From the NCBI RefSeq assembly GCF_018613895.1, contig NZ_JAGGPH010000007.1:434001-498000 (forward strand): a stretch of 64,000 bases of DNA. Direction: 5' to 3'. Position 1 is the stretch's first letter, and each line of letters starts with the position of its first letter. Under the pieces are notes generated by a model. The model ran no database searches. It was not told the DNA's origin and saw only the letters and a list, made by a program, of their open reading frames with translations. This document shows, in pieces, positions 32,621-42,332 of this stretch. The translations under genes were made by a program, and so were the position numbers. The stretch is from Curtobacterium sp. ISL-83. GTDB lineage: Bacteria; Actinomycetota; Actinomycetes; Actinomycetales; Microbacteriaceae.

Positions 32621-34060
32621 TCAGAGGGGCCGACCGCCTCGCCACTCGTCTTCTGCAGGAACGAGCGAGCGATGCTCTGTCGTCGGGATGATCGGGTCGG
32701 CGAGCGACACCGGGTCGACCTCGTGCCCGAGCAACCGCCCGGCCGCGCGGAGTCCCGAGCGCAGCGCCCCGTGCACCGTCGCCGGGTCGTCCCCCCAGGT
32801 GGCCTCGCCAGCGAGCTGCACGGGCCCGACCGGTGTGCCGAGCAGGTCGTGGTCCTCAGGGGATGCGCCGACGTGCAGGTACGAGTACGACCCTCGGGCG
32901 AACGGGTCCTCGGCCCACCGGGTGACGTGTGCACCGGTCGGCTCCGGCACGGCGTCGCCGAACATCCGGCGGAGGGCCGCCGTGCCCTCCTCGACGACCA
33001 TGGCGTCGGGGAGCCGCTCGAGTCGCCGAGCCCCGGCACCACCCACGAGTGCGGCCAGCACGGGCTCCCCGGTCACCCGGGACATGTCGTACCAGGAGTG
33101 CCAGTCCACACCCGCCGGACCCTGCTGCCGCAGGACCCAGTCGTCGCCCCAGAACCGGTGTGGGAACCGCAGGAACACCTTGTCGTAGGCGCCCATCCCG
33201 AGCCGCCCCATGGCCTCGCGGACCGGAGGTGACAGCGGGGGGTCGAACCGGACGTCGCCGGCCTGCAGGACCCCGAGCGGCAGGGTGACGATCGCGTGGC
33301 GGGCGGCCACGGATCCGCCGCCGACCAGCCCGACGACCACGCCCGCGTCGGTCGTCGTCACGGACCGGACGGGGGTCGCGAGCCGGACGTCGAGCCCGTC
33401 CGCGAAGGCTCGGGCGAACTGGCCGTAGCCACCGGGGAACACGACCTCGTCACCGGGGACGTGCTCCTCGTCGAGCCCGTGTGCGTCGAGCACGGTGACC
33501 GGGGCGCCGCAGAGGTCCTCGGAGCGGTGTGCCATGTACTCGCGGATCCGTGCGGCCCGGTCACCGTGCCACTGCAACCCGCTGAGCACGGTGTCGACCG
33601 CGGCGGCGTAGGTCGAGGGCGGTGGTGCGTCCGCGATCACCCGGGGGAGCGCTCGGTCCACCGTGCGGAGGTCGGCCGCGAACGCCGCTGCGACCTCGTC
33701 GGTGACGCGGGCTCCGGACGGGTCGTGCCAGGCGATCGGCCGTCCGTCGAACTGGAAGCTCCCGACCGTGTACTCGACGGTCTCGATGCCGAGGCAGCCG
33801 GCGAGTGCCCACAGCGGGTTGCCGTCGATGCCGTGGATCCACGACGCCCCGAGGTCGACGGGGACGCCGAGCGGGTCATCCGTCCAGGTCCGTCCGCCGA
33901 TCCGGTCGCGGGCCTCGAGCACGACGACCCGCTGACCGCCGAGTGCGAGCGCCCGGGCCGCGGCGAGCCCGGAGACGCCGGCTCCCACGACGACGACGTC
34001 GAACGTCGCGTCCGCGTCAGGACCGGCGGTGGCGGGGATTCCAGGGGGAACGAGCGACAT
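32621..34060 (-). CDS. FAD-dependent polyamine/monoamine oxidase
   Basis: A 479-residue amine oxidase: Rossmann motif VVVVGAGVSGLAAARALAL, RIGGRTWT, DLGASWIHGIDGNPLWALA and the C-terminal FAD strand GPVQLAGEATWGDDPATVHG. The segment GASWIHG is typical of the plant/bacterial polyamine-oxidase type (spermidine or spermine as substrate) and differs from the putrescine oxidase at 7327. It ends the Lrp-aminotransferase-oxidase operon; its start overlaps the preceding stop by one base (TGATG). Confidence 0.87.
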   Translation of the reverse strand: MSLVPPGIPATAGPDADATFDVVVVGAGVSGLAAARALALGGQRVVVLEARDRIGGRTWTDDPLGVPVDLGASWIHGIDGNPLWALAGCLGIETVEYTVGSFQFDGRPIAWHDPSGARVTDEVAAAFAADLRTVDRALPRVIADAPPPSTYAAAVDTVLSGLQWHGDRAARIREYMAHRSEDLCGAPVTVLDAHGLDEEHVPGDEVVFPGGYGQFARAFADGLDVRLATPVRSVTTTDAGVVVGLVGGGSVAARHAIVTLPLGVLQAGDVRFDPPLSPPVREAMGRLGMGAYDKVFLRFPHRFWGDDWVLRQQGPAGVDWHSWYDMSRVTGEPVLAALVGGAGARRLERLPDAMVVEEGTAALRRMFGDAVPEPTGAHVTRWAEDPFARGSYSYLHVGASPEDHDLLGTPVGPVQLAGEATWGDDPATVHGALRSGLRAAGRLLGHEVDPVSLADPIIPTTEHRSLVPAEDEWRGGRPL

Positions 34061-35424
34061 CAGTGTCCTCCGGTCAGGGGTGCCATCAGCTTCGCGGCGA
34101 GGCTCGGCCGCCCGGTCAGGGCCTCTTCGCGGTCGGCCAGGTCGGTCGCGACCAGTCCGGCGTTCGCCCCGAGGAACCGCAGCGGCTCGGGCTCCCAGTC
34201 GGGCGAGCGGTGGTTCACCCAGGGCAGGGCGGTCAGCGGAGAGGACTCCCCGCGCACCAGGTCGGCGAGCGTCCGGCCCGCCAGGTTCGTCGTCGACAGC
34301 CCGTCACCGACGTAGCCGCCGGCGGTCCCGACGTGGCCGTCCCAGGTGACGGACGCGCACCAGTCGCGCGGGACCCCGAGCGGGCCGCCCCAGGTGTGGG
34401 TGACGGGGGCGTCCGCGACGGCGGGGAAGAGTTCGACGAGTGAGCGGCGGAGGTGGGAGAACACGCGCGGCACCCGGTCGTACCCGGGGGTGATCGACGA
34501 GCCCCAGTGGTACCGGGCTCCGCGTCCGCCGAACGCCAGGCGGTCGTCGGCGGTGCGTTGGCCGTACACGAGCAGGTGCCGGTAGTCGGAGAACGTCTGC
34601 CCGTGCTCGAGGCCGATCCGGTCCCAGACGCTGGCGGGCAGGGGAGCGGTCGCGATCATGAGCGAGTACAGCGGCAGGATCCGTCGTCGGGACTGTGGCA
34701 CCTGTGCGCCGTACCCCTCGAGCGCGACGACCACCGCGCCGGCCGTGACGGTCCCGCGGGTGGTGACCACGCGCCCGCGGTCCCACGACGTGGCGGCCGT
34801 CTGCTCCGCGATCCGGACGCCCCGTGCCTCCAGGGCGGCGGCCAGGCCGCGCACCAACGCTGCTGGCTGCACCCGTGCGCAGTCCGGGGTCCACGCGACC
34901 CCCGCCGTTCCGGCGGCGTCGCCCGCCTGCGCAGGGCGGTACGTCATGTCGTCGCCCCACTCGGCGGACGCCGCGACCTCGTCGCGGGCCGCGCGCTCCT
35001 GCACGGCGGACCGTGCGTACAGGACGGTGCCGCCCTTCACGTAGTCGCAGTGGATGCCGGCCGCCTCGGCGGCACGGCCGACCTCGTCCACGGTGTCCCG
35101 CATCGCGGCCCGCAGGGCGAGCGCTGCGTCGCGGCCGTGCCGTTCCGCGATCGAGCGGGCGGAGGCGGGGAACAGTGCCGAGCACCATCCGCCGTTCCGG
35201 CCCGAGGCACCGAAGCCGGCGATCTCGCGTTCCACGACGACGATCTGGAGGCCCGGGTCGGCCTGGTGCAGGTACCACGCGGTCCAGAGACCGGTCAGAC
35301 CACCACCGACGATGCAGACGTCCGCGGTGGTGTCGCCGTCGAGCGGGGGCCGGGGCGTCAGGTCGTCGCGCCCGGAGGACGCGAGCCGGTCGAGCCAGAA
35401 CGAGACGCCCCGGTACGCGCTCAC
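34060..35424 (-). CDS. DAO-family FAD oxidoreductase (PuuB-like)
   Basis: A 454-residue flavoprotein. FAD site CIVGGGLTGLWTAWYL, EREIAGFGASGRNGGWCSAL and the C-terminal GGYVGDGLSTTNLAG are those of glycine/D-amino-acid oxidases, close to gamma-glutamylputrescine oxidase PuuB. No gamma-glutamylputrescine synthetase lies in the window, so the substrate could be another amine. The GTG start at 35424 stands two bases after the aminotransferase stop. Operon member two. Confidence 0.85.
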   Translation of the reverse strand: MSAYRGVSFWLDRLASSGRDDLTPRPPLDGDTTADVCIVGGGLTGLWTAWYLHQADPGLQIVVVEREIAGFGASGRNGGWCSALFPASARSIAERHGRDAALALRAAMRDTVDEVGRAAEAAGIHCDYVKGGTVLYARSAVQERAARDEVAASAEWGDDMTYRPAQAGDAAGTAGVAWTPDCARVQPAALVRGLAAALEARGVRIAEQTAATSWDRGRVVTTRGTVTAGAVVVALEGYGAQVPQSRRRILPLYSLMIATAPLPASVWDRIGLEHGQTFSDYRHLLVYGQRTADDRLAFGGRGARYHWGSSITPGYDRVPRVFSHLRRSLVELFPAVADAPVTHTWGGPLGVPRDWCASVTWDGHVGTAGGYVGDGLSTTNLAGRTLADLVRGESSPLTALPWVNHRSPDWEPEPLRFLGANAGLVATDLADREEALTGRPSLAAKLMAPLTGGH

Positions 35425-35426
35425 GG

Positions 35427-36857
35427 TCAGATCTTCGACGACGCCTCGGACAGGACGCTCCGCAGGATCGAGGTGATCTCGCGGAACTCCGGCTGCCCGA
35501 TGGTGAGCGGCGGGGCCAGCTGCACGACGGGGTCGCCACGGTCGTCGGCCCGGCAGTACAGGCCCGCGTCGAACAGCGCCTTCGACAGGAACCCGCGCAG
35601 GAGCCGCTCGGACTCGTCGTCGTCGAACGTGGTCTTCGTCGCCTTGTCCTTGACGAGCTCGATGCCGTAGAAGTACCCGGCGCCGCGGACGTCACCGACG
35701 ATCGGCAGGTCCTTCAGGGTGTCGAGCTCCGCCTTGAAGAGCGGCGCGTTCTGCTGGACGTTGGCGAGCAGGCCCTCTTCCTCGAAGATGTCGAGGTTCT
35801 CCATCGCCACGGCGGCCGACACCGGGTGCCCGCCGAACGTGTAGCCGTGGTAGAAGGTCGTGTCGCCCTTCGAGAAGGGCTCGAACAGCCGGTCGCTGAT
35901 GATGGTCGCGCCGATCGGGGAGTACCCGGAGGTCATCGCCTTCGCGCAGGTGATCATGTCCGGCACGAAGTCGTACGTGTCGCAGGCGAACATCGTGCCG
36001 ATGCGGCCGAACGCGCAGATGACCTCGTCGGAGACGAGCAGCACGTCGTACTCGTCGCAGATCTCGCGCACGCGCTGGAAGTACCCGGGCGGCGGGGTGA
36101 AGCACCCGCCGGAGTTCTGCACCGGCTCGAGGAACACCGCGGCGACGGTGTCCGGTCCCTCGAACTCGATCATCTCGCGGATGCGCTCGGCGGCCCAGAA
36201 GCCGAACTGCTCCTCGGTGCCGCCCGGGAAGCCCATCTCCTCGGCGCGGTAGTAGTTCGTGTTGGGCACACGGAAGCCACCGGGGGTGAGCGGCTCGAAC
36301 ATCTGCTTCATCGCAGGGATGCCCGTGATCGCCAGGGCACCCTGCGGGGTGCCGTGGTAGGCGACCGCGCGGGAGATGACCTTGTGCTTCATCGGCTTGC
36401 CCTGGAGTTTCCAGTAGTACTTCGCCAGCTTGAAGGCGGTCTCGACGGCCTCACCACCGCCGGTCGAGTAGAAGACCTTGTTGAGGTCGCCGGGGGCGTG
36501 CTCGGCCAGCCGGTCGGCGAGCTCGATCGCGGCCGGGTGGGCGTAGGACCAGATGGGGAAGAAGGACAGCGTCTCGGCCTGCTTCGCGGCCATCTCGGCC
36601 AGGCGCTTCCGCCCGTGGCCGGCGGCGACGACGAACAGGCCGGACAGCCCGTCGATGTAGCCCTTGCCGTGGCTGTCGTAGACGTGGTGTCCCTCGCCCC
36701 TGACCATGATCGGGACCTCGGCCCCGGCTTGGTTCGCACCGTGGCGGGCGAAGTGCATCCACAGGTGGTCGCGGGACTTGCGCTGCAGGTCCTCGTTGTC
36801 GACCGCGGCGAACGGGTCGTAGGAGCCCAACCGTGTGGGCTGTTCGGAGATGGTCAT
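35427..36857 (-). CDS. Class III aminotransferase, SpuC-like (putrescine/diamine)
   Basis: A 476-residue PLP aminotransferase. Markers are RGEGHHVYDSHGKGYIDGLS, FYSTGGGEAVETAFKLAKYY (phosphate site), LLVSDEVICAFGRIG (pyridine Asp) and ITCAKAMTSGYSPIGA with the Schiff-base Lys. It resembles pyruvate-dependent putrescine aminotransferases of the SpuC group more than GabT. Product from putrescine would be 4-aminobutanal, the substrate of the dehydrogenase at 37450. The ATG overlaps the Lrp stop (ATGA). Confidence 0.88.
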   Translation of the reverse strand: MTISEQPTRLGSYDPFAAVDNEDLQRKSRDHLWMHFARHGANQAGAEVPIMVRGEGHHVYDSHGKGYIDGLSGLFVVAAGHGRKRLAEMAAKQAETLSFFPIWSYAHPAAIELADRLAEHAPGDLNKVFYSTGGGEAVETAFKLAKYYWKLQGKPMKHKVISRAVAYHGTPQGALAITGIPAMKQMFEPLTPGGFRVPNTNYYRAEEMGFPGGTEEQFGFWAAERIREMIEFEGPDTVAAVFLEPVQNSGGCFTPPPGYFQRVREICDEYDVLLVSDEVICAFGRIGTMFACDTYDFVPDMITCAKAMTSGYSPIGATIISDRLFEPFSKGDTTFYHGYTFGGHPVSAAVAMENLDIFEEEGLLANVQQNAPLFKAELDTLKDLPIVGDVRGAGYFYGIELVKDKATKTTFDDDESERLLRGFLSKALFDAGLYCRADDRGDPVVQLAPPLTIGQPEFREITSILRSVLSEASSKI

Positions 36858-37324
36858 CGCGTTCCCCAGTCGTAGAGCTGTTTGCGGAGTTGCAGGTAGA
36901 CGAACGTCTCGGTCTCGGCGACCCCCGGGATGGCCCGGATGGTGCCGTTGAGCAGTTCGATGAGGTCGTCGTCGTCCTCGCAGACGACCTCGACCATGAG
37001 GTCGAAGCTGCCGGCGGTCATCACGAGGTAGTCGACGGCGGGGAGTCGTTCGAGTGCGTCGGCGACGGTGCGTGTGTCGCCGCTGACGCGGATGCCGATC
37101 ATCGCCTGGCGGTGGAAGCCCAGTTGCAGGGGATCCGTCACCGCGACGATCTGCATGACGCCGGTCTCGGTGAGCTTCTGCACACGCTGTCGGACCGCCG
37201 CCTCGCTGAGACCGACCGCCTTGCCGATCTCGCCGTACGGGCGGCGCCCGTCGGCCTGGAGCCGTTCGATGATCCGTTTCGACGTGTCGTCGATCGGCCC
37301 CGGACGTCGTGGTGCTGCCGCCAT
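36854..37324 (-). CDS. Lrp/AsnC-family regulator
   Basis: A 156-residue regulator: N-terminal HTH (about 13-58; [20 protein letters not shown]) and RAM effector domain (about 70-150; [20 protein letters not shown], ending in a [14 protein letters not shown] strand). It heads the aminotransferase-oxidase operon and is divergent from the aldehyde dehydrogenase/Pot operon. The intervening 125 bases contain a near-perfect palindrome, so it likely controls both directions in response to an amino compound. An earlier in-frame ATG at 37336 is possible. Confidence 0.88.
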   Translation of the reverse strand: MAAAPRRPGPIDDTSKRIIERLQADGRRPYGEIGKAVGLSEAAVRQRVQKLTETGVMQIVAVTDPLQLGFHRQAMIGIRVSGDTRTVADALERLPAVDYLVMTAGSFDLMVEVVCEDDDDLIELLNGTIRAIPGVAETETFVYLQLRKQLYDWGTR

Positions 37325-37368
37325 GGCGGTCAGCATTGCAGGCCTTGTGGAACAAAGGCAAGGGATTC

Positions 37369-37394
37369 CGTTGTGAACTCCGTGTTTCGCAACG
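37369..37394. promoter_or_regulatory. Inverted repeat in the Lrp / aldehyde dehydrogenase gap
   Basis: CGTTGTGAA and TTCGCAACG face each other across eight bases (one mismatch between the 9-base arms). A half copy, TTGTGGAACAA (37355-37365), lies just before. These suit the multiple sites used by Lrp-type proteins. Confidence 0.55.
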
Positions 37395-37449
37395 ATTTCA
37401 GTTGTTACAAGTCTTCCGAACCGCCGTTTTCCGTGCCAGGATCACGGCC

Positions 37450-38970
37450 ATGACCGGAGCCACCACCGCCGGAGCGGCCGCACCGACCGAGCCGTCCACG
37501 CGCCCGGGGCAGCGCGCCGCGGACGGAACTGCGGTCCCGCCGGTCCGGAACTTCGTCGGCGGCGACTGGTCGGAGCCGTCCGGTGACGCCACGATCGAAC
37601 TGATCGACCCGACGAACGAGCAGGTCTACGCGACCGCCTCGGTCTCGACCGCCGCCGATGTCGACCGGGCCTTCGCGGCCGCCGAGACGGCGTTCGCGAC
37701 CTGGCGTCGGACGACCCCCGGTGAACGGCAGCTCGCGCTCTTCCGCATCGCCGACGCCATGGAGGCCCGAGCGGAGGAGTTCGCGGACCTGGAGTCCCTC
37801 GACACCGGCAAGCCCCGGGCCTCGCTCGTGCAGGACGAGATCCTGCTCTCCGTCGACCAGATCCGGTTCTTCGCCGGTGCGGCCCGGAACCTCGAGGGCC
37901 GGAGCGCGGGCGAGTACCTCGCCGACCACACGTCGTTCGTGCGGCGCGAACCCGTCGGCGTCGTCGCACAGGTCACCCCGTGGAACTACCCGCTCAACAT
38001 GGCGGTCTGGAAGGTCGCGCCGGCCATCGCCGCCGGGTGCACGACGGTCCTCAAGCCGAGCGACACCACGCCGCTGTCGACCCTGCTGCTCGCCGAGGTC
38101 GCTGCGGAGTTCCTGCCGCCGGGCGTGCTCAACGTCGTCGTCGGGGACCGCTCGACCGGTGGGGCGATGATCGACCACCCGACGCCGCAGATGGTGTCGA
38201 TCACGGGGTCGGTCCGCGCCGGCATCGAGGTCGCCCGTGCCGCCGCCGGGGACCTCAAGCGCACGCACCTGGAACTCGGTGGCAAGGCGCCGGTCATCGT
38301 GTTCGACGACGCGGACGTCGACGCCGCGGTCGCCGGGATCGTGACGGCCGGGTTCTTCAACGCCGGGCAGGACTGCACCGCCGCCACCCGGCTGCTCGTG
38401 CAGGACGGGATCCACGACGAGTTCGTGGCGGCGCTCGCCGCGTACGCAGCCGACCACGCCACCACCGGCGGCGCACCGGACGCGCTGTTCGGACCGGTGA
38501 ACAACGCCGGGCAGCTCGCCCACGTCCGCTCGTTCCTCGACGCGCTGCCGGACCACGCCACGATCGCGCACGGCGGGCACCGCATCGGCGACAGGGGCTA
38601 CTTCCACGAGCCGACGATCGTCGCGGGCCTTCGGCAGGACGACCACGTGGTGCAGCAGGAGGTCTTCGGCCCCGTGCAGACCGTGCAGCGCTTCCACCAC
38701 GAGGCCGAGGCGCTCCACTGGGCGAACGACGTCGAGTACGGCCTGGCCAGCTCGGTGTGGACGACCGACCACGGGCGCGCGATGCGCTTCGCCCGCGACC
38801 TGGACTTCGGCTGCGTCTGGATCAACACCCACATCCCGATCGTCGCCGAGATGCCGCACGGGGGATTCAAGCACTCCGGCTACGGCAAGGACCTGTCCCA
38901 GTACGGGTTCGACGACTACACCCGCATCAAGCACGTCATGTCGTTCATCGGCACGAGCCCGACCAGCTGA
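37450..38970 (+). CDS. patD: Gamma-aminobutyraldehyde dehydrogenase
   Basis: A 506-residue aldehyde dehydrogenase that turns 4-aminobutanal into GABA. Cofactor strand [20 protein letters not shown], general base [11 protein letters not shown], catalytic Cys in [11 protein letters not shown], and a C-terminus reading [20 protein letters not shown] that matches the PatD/YdcW group closely. The first 25 residues are an extra Ala/Pro-rich tail. CAGGAT stands seven bases before the ATG. It is followed after 58 bases by the polyamine importer genes, which probably share the transcript. Confidence 0.9.
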   Translation: MTGATTAGAAAPTEPSTRPGQRAADGTAVPPVRNFVGGDWSEPSGDATIELIDPTNEQVYATASVSTAADVDRAFAAAETAFATWRRTTPGERQLALFRIADAMEARAEEFADLESLDTGKPRASLVQDEILLSVDQIRFFAGAARNLEGRSAGEYLADHTSFVRREPVGVVAQVTPWNYPLNMAVWKVAPAIAAGCTTVLKPSDTTPLSTLLLAEVAAEFLPPGVLNVVVGDRSTGGAMIDHPTPQMVSITGSVRAGIEVARAAAGDLKRTHLELGGKAPVIVFDDADVDAAVAGIVTAGFFNAGQDCTAATRLLVQDGIHDEFVAALAAYAADHATTGGAPDALFGPVNNAGQLAHVRSFLDALPDHATIAHGGHRIGDRGYFHEPTIVAGLRQDDHVVQQEVFGPVQTVQRFHHEAEALHWANDVEYGLASSVWTTDHGRAMRFARDLDFGCVWINTHIPIVAEMPHGGFKHSGYGKDLSQYGFDDYTRIKHVMSFIGTSPTS

Positions 38971-39028
38971 ACCCGATCGGCCGGGTCCTGACCTCGGCCG
39001 CGGCCCCACCCGACCCGCAGGAGGAACC

Positions 39029-40213
39029 ATGGCAACACCCGGCAGCTTCGCCGAACGGGGAGCGGACCTCCGCCTCGACCAGATCACGAAGTCCTTCCCC
39101 GGACACACGGCCGTCGACTCGCTCGACCTGACGGTCCCCGCCGGGTCGTTCTTCGCCCTGCTCGGTCCGTCCGGGTGCGGCAAGACGACCACCCTGCGGC
39201 TCGTCGCCGGGCTCGAGGAACCGACGAGCGGCACGATCACCCTCGGCGGCAAGGACGTCACCGACACGAAGCCGTACCAGCGTCCGGTGAACACGGTGTT
39301 CCAGAACTACGCGCTGTTCCCGCACATGAGCGTGGTCGACAACGTCGCCTTCGGGTTGAAGCGCCGTCGGATCGCCGATCCGATGACGAAGGCCATGGAG
39401 GCCCTCCGGCTCGTCGAGCTCGAGGGATCCGCGTCCAAGCGGCCCGCACAGCTCTCGGGCGGCATGCAGCAGCGCGTCGCCCTGGCCCGCGCGATCGTGA
39501 ACCGTCCGGCGCTCCTGTTGCTCGACGAACCCCTCGGCGCGCTCGACCTGAAGCTGCGGCACCAGATGCAGCTCGAGCTGAAGTCGATCCAGGCCGAGGT
39601 GGGGCTGACGTTCCTGCACGTCACGCACGACCAGGAAGAGGCGATGACCATGGCGGACACGGTCGCCGTCATGAACGGTGGCCGGATCGAGCAGATGGGC
39701 AGTCCACAGGAGCTGTACGAGCTGCCCCGGACGGCGTTCGTCGCGAACTTCCTCGGCCAGTCGAACCTGCTCGACGGCGAGGTCACGGGCACCGACGGCG
39801 ACCTGCTCGTGGTCCGGACCGATGCGGGCTCCCTCGCAGTCCCCACCGCACGGGCGGTCACGACGACGGGCCGGGTGCTCGTCGGGGTGCGGCCCGAGAA
39901 GCTCAAGGTCCGCACCGCCGAGCCGACCCCCGAGGCCGGACGCAACATCCTCGGGCCGGGCCACGTCGTCGACGTGTCGTTCTCCGGCGTCAGCACGCAG
40001 TACCTGGTCGAGGTGCCCGGCGCCGGTCGCGTCGCGGTCTTCGCGCAGAACTCGAAGGGCGGCCCGCGCGTCGCGCGGGGCACCGAGGTCTGGCTCACGT
40101 GGGGCGTCGACCACGGTTTCGGCCTGGAGGCGCCCCCCGCGTCGGGCGCGACGCCCACCACCCAGCCCGCACCGGGCCTCCAGTCCGCACCGACCGTGGG
40201 AGCCGTCGCGTGA
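39029..40213 (+). CDS. potA: Polyamine ABC importer ATPase (PotA-like)
   Basis: A 394-residue ATP-binding subunit: Walker A GPSGCGKTTT, Q-loop FQNYALFPH, signature LSGGMQQRVALARAI, Walker B LLLLDEPLGALDLK, and switch His in LHVTHDQEEA. Residues from about 260 form the TOBE regulatory domain (VRPEKLKV), with a Pro/Thr-rich tail. CAGGAGGAACC precedes the ATG. Its stop overlaps the GTG of potD. The set of one ATPase, one binding protein and two permeases fits spermidine/putrescine uptake. Confidence 0.92.
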   Translation: MATPGSFAERGADLRLDQITKSFPGHTAVDSLDLTVPAGSFFALLGPSGCGKTTTLRLVAGLEEPTSGTITLGGKDVTDTKPYQRPVNTVFQNYALFPHMSVVDNVAFGLKRRRIADPMTKAMEALRLVELEGSASKRPAQLSGGMQQRVALARAIVNRPALLLLDEPLGALDLKLRHQMQLELKSIQAEVGLTFLHVTHDQEEAMTMADTVAVMNGGRIEQMGSPQELYELPRTAFVANFLGQSNLLDGEVTGTDGDLLVVRTDAGSLAVPTARAVTTTGRVLVGVRPEKLKVRTAEPTPEAGRNILGPGHVVDVSFSGVSTQYLVEVPGAGRVAVFAQNSKGGPRVARGTEVWLTWGVDHGFGLEAPPASGATPTTQPAPGLQSAPTVGAVA

Positions 40214-41421
40214 CCGGCGGGGCGGACCTGTTCCGAGGGCTCACCTCGGCGCGTGTCAGCCGACGCGGTCTGCTCGCCGGCGGCGGCGCCGCCGCGGTGG
40301 CCGCACTGTTGGCCGGCTGCAGCATCAAGGGGTCAGCTGCGTCCCTCGCCGACCACCCCGTCGACTGGCAGCGGTTCTGGGCCGACGCGAGGCCCACGAA
40401 GCAGCTGAACTTCGCGAACTGGCCGCTCTACATCGACTCCGACCACGGCAAGTCCGAATCGCTCCGCCTGTTCGAGCAGTCGACCGGCATCAACGTCGAC
40501 TACCAGGCGGTGATCCAGGACAACGCGACGTTCTTCGCGACCGTGTCCCCGATCCTCCGGGCACAGGGCGCCACCGGGTACGACCTCGTCGTGATGACGA
40601 ACGGGTTCGAACTCACCCAGATGATCAAGAACGGCTTCGTCTGCGAGCTCGACCACAGCCGGTTGCCGAACTTCGCGAAGAACGCGGGGAAGTCGGTCAC
40701 GAGCCCCGTGTACGACCCGGGCAACAAGCACTCGGTGGTGTGGCAGACCGGGATCACCGGGCTCGCCTACAACCCGAAGTACATCGACCGGGAGATCACC
40801 TCGTTCCAGGACCTGCTCGACCCGGCGTTCAAGGGCCGTGTCGGACTGATGAGCGACAACACCGAACTCGGGTCGCTCGGGCTGCTCGCGAACGGGATCG
40901 CGCCCGAGCAGTCCACGCCCGCCGACTGGCGGAAGGCGCAGGCGTGGCTGAAGAAGCTGCGCCCGAACGTCGCCGGCTTCTACGACCAGAGCTACATCAA
41001 CAAGCTCGAGAACGGGGACACCTGGATCACGCAGGCGTGGTCCGGTGACGTGTTCCAGGCGCAGCAGTCCGGGTTCGAGCACCTGAAGTTCGTCACGCCG
41101 GAGGAGGGCCAGATGATGTGGCACGACAACATGCTCATCCCCCGGCAGGCCGCGAACCCGGTGTCGGCGCTCGCCTGGATGGACTTCTACTACACGCCGA
41201 AGATCGCGGGCATCGTCGAGGACTACGTGAACTACGTCTGCCCGGTGCCGAGCGCGCAGGAGTACATCCGGACCGACCTCAAGGACGCCACGGTTGCGGA
41301 GAGCCCCCTCGTCTTCCCCGACGCCGCGGTGCTCGAGCGGTCGCACGAGTTCCGGGTCTTCAAGAACTACGACGAGTACTCCGAGTGGAACGCCGTCTTC
41401 AACGCGGTGGTGCAGTCGTGA
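40210..41421 (+). CDS. potD: Polyamine-binding lipoprotein (PotD-like)
   Basis: A 403-residue binding protein. The N-terminus has SRRGLLAGGG (a possible Tat twin-arginine signal) and the lipobox LLAGC, so the mature protein should be lipid-anchored outside the membrane. The start of the fold, LNFANWPLYIDSDHGKSESL, and WSGDVFQAQ are typical of PotD/PotF. It begins with a GTG that overlaps the potA stop (GTGA) and overlaps potB in the same way. Captures putrescine or spermidine. Confidence 0.9.
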   Translation: MTGGADLFRGLTSARVSRRGLLAGGGAAAVAALLAGCSIKGSAASLADHPVDWQRFWADARPTKQLNFANWPLYIDSDHGKSESLRLFEQSTGINVDYQAVIQDNATFFATVSPILRAQGATGYDLVVMTNGFELTQMIKNGFVCELDHSRLPNFAKNAGKSVTSPVYDPGNKHSVVWQTGITGLAYNPKYIDREITSFQDLLDPAFKGRVGLMSDNTELGSLGLLANGIAPEQSTPADWRKAQAWLKKLRPNVAGFYDQSYINKLENGDTWITQAWSGDVFQAQQSGFEHLKFVTPEEGQMMWHDNMLIPRQAANPVSALAWMDFYYTPKIAGIVEDYVNYVCPVPSAQEYIRTDLKDATVAESPLVFPDAAVLERSHEFRVFKNYDEYSEWNAVFNAVVQS

Positions 41422-42332
41422 CCGCCGTCGGCACCGCGGCGCTCGCCGGGACCGGGTCGAACCCGACCCGTCGTCGCCTGCGCACCCCGTTCCTCCTCGC
41501 CCTGGTCGGCACCGCGTACCTGTGCGTGTTCTTCGTCATCCCCCTGCTGTCCGGCCTCATCGTCTCGCTGATGTCCGGCAACCCGGACGACGGCTACCGG
41601 TTCACCTGGAACTTCGGGATCTACTCGTCGCTGTTCGTGAACCCGCAGGTGCCGTACGCGACCTTCCTGCTCCGGTCGCTCTGGTACGGCCTGGCGGCGA
41701 CGATCGTCACCATCGCGGTCGGTTACCCGGTGGCGTACTTCATCGCGTTCCGGGTGTCGCCACGGTGGAAGAACCCGCTGCTCATGCTGGTGTTCATCAG
41801 CTTCCTGGTGTCGTTCGTCATCCGGACCGACATGTGGGCGTTCGTGCTCGCGTCGCAGGGTCCGGTCGTCACGGCCCTGCAGGCGATCGGGCTCGCGGGG
41901 AAGGACTTCCACATCCTCGGCACCTCGGGGGCGGTGATCTTCGGGGACGCGTACAACGACCTGGCCTTCATGGTGCTGCCGATCTACGCGGCGCTCGAGC
42001 GCATCGACCCCCGGCTCGGCGAGGCCGCCAACGACCTGTACGCCGGACGCTTCCGGGCGTTCTGGCACACCACGCTGCCGTTGTCACGGTCCGGGGTGTT
42101 CGCCGGTGTCCTGCTCGTCTTCATCGACTGCGTGGGCGACCCGGTCAACTCGGCGCTCCTCGGCGGGACGAACACGTACACGATCGGCCAGGCGATCCAG
42201 GACGCCTACTCCGGGAACCAGCAGTACAACGTCGCCGCCGCGCTCTCGACCGTGCTCATGGTCGTGCTCGGCATCATCCTGTTCATCTACGCCCGCGTCT
42301 CCGGCACCGACGACCTGGAGGACCTCGTATGA
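41418..42332 (+). CDS. potB: Polyamine ABC importer permease (PotB-like)
   Basis: A 304-residue permease with six helices. The EAA loop is DPRLGEAANDLYAGRFRAFWH, followed by the conserved TLPLSRSGVFAGVLLVF. GTG start overlaps the potD stop, and the stop overlaps the potC start (ATGA). It pairs with PotC to form the channel. Confidence 0.9.
   Translation: MTAVGTAALAGTGSNPTRRRLRTPFLLALVGTAYLCVFFVIPLLSGLIVSLMSGNPDDGYRFTWNFGIYSSLFVNPQVPYATFLLRSLWYGLAATIVTIAVGYPVAYFIAFRVSPRWKNPLLMLVFISFLVSFVIRTDMWAFVLASQGPVVTALQAIGLAGKDFHILGTSGAVIFGDAYNDLAFMVLPIYAALERIDPRLGEAANDLYAGRFRAFWHTTLPLSRSGVFAGVLLVFIDCVGDPVNSALLGGTNTYTIGQAIQDAYSGNQQYNVAAALSTVLMVVLGIILFIYARVSGTDDLEDLV

Noticed and set aside
41118-42332. 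A longer potB frame starting at 41118
   Set aside because: It would overlap potD by 300 bases; the GTG at 41418 overlaps the potD stop in the usual operon way and gives a normal-length permease.
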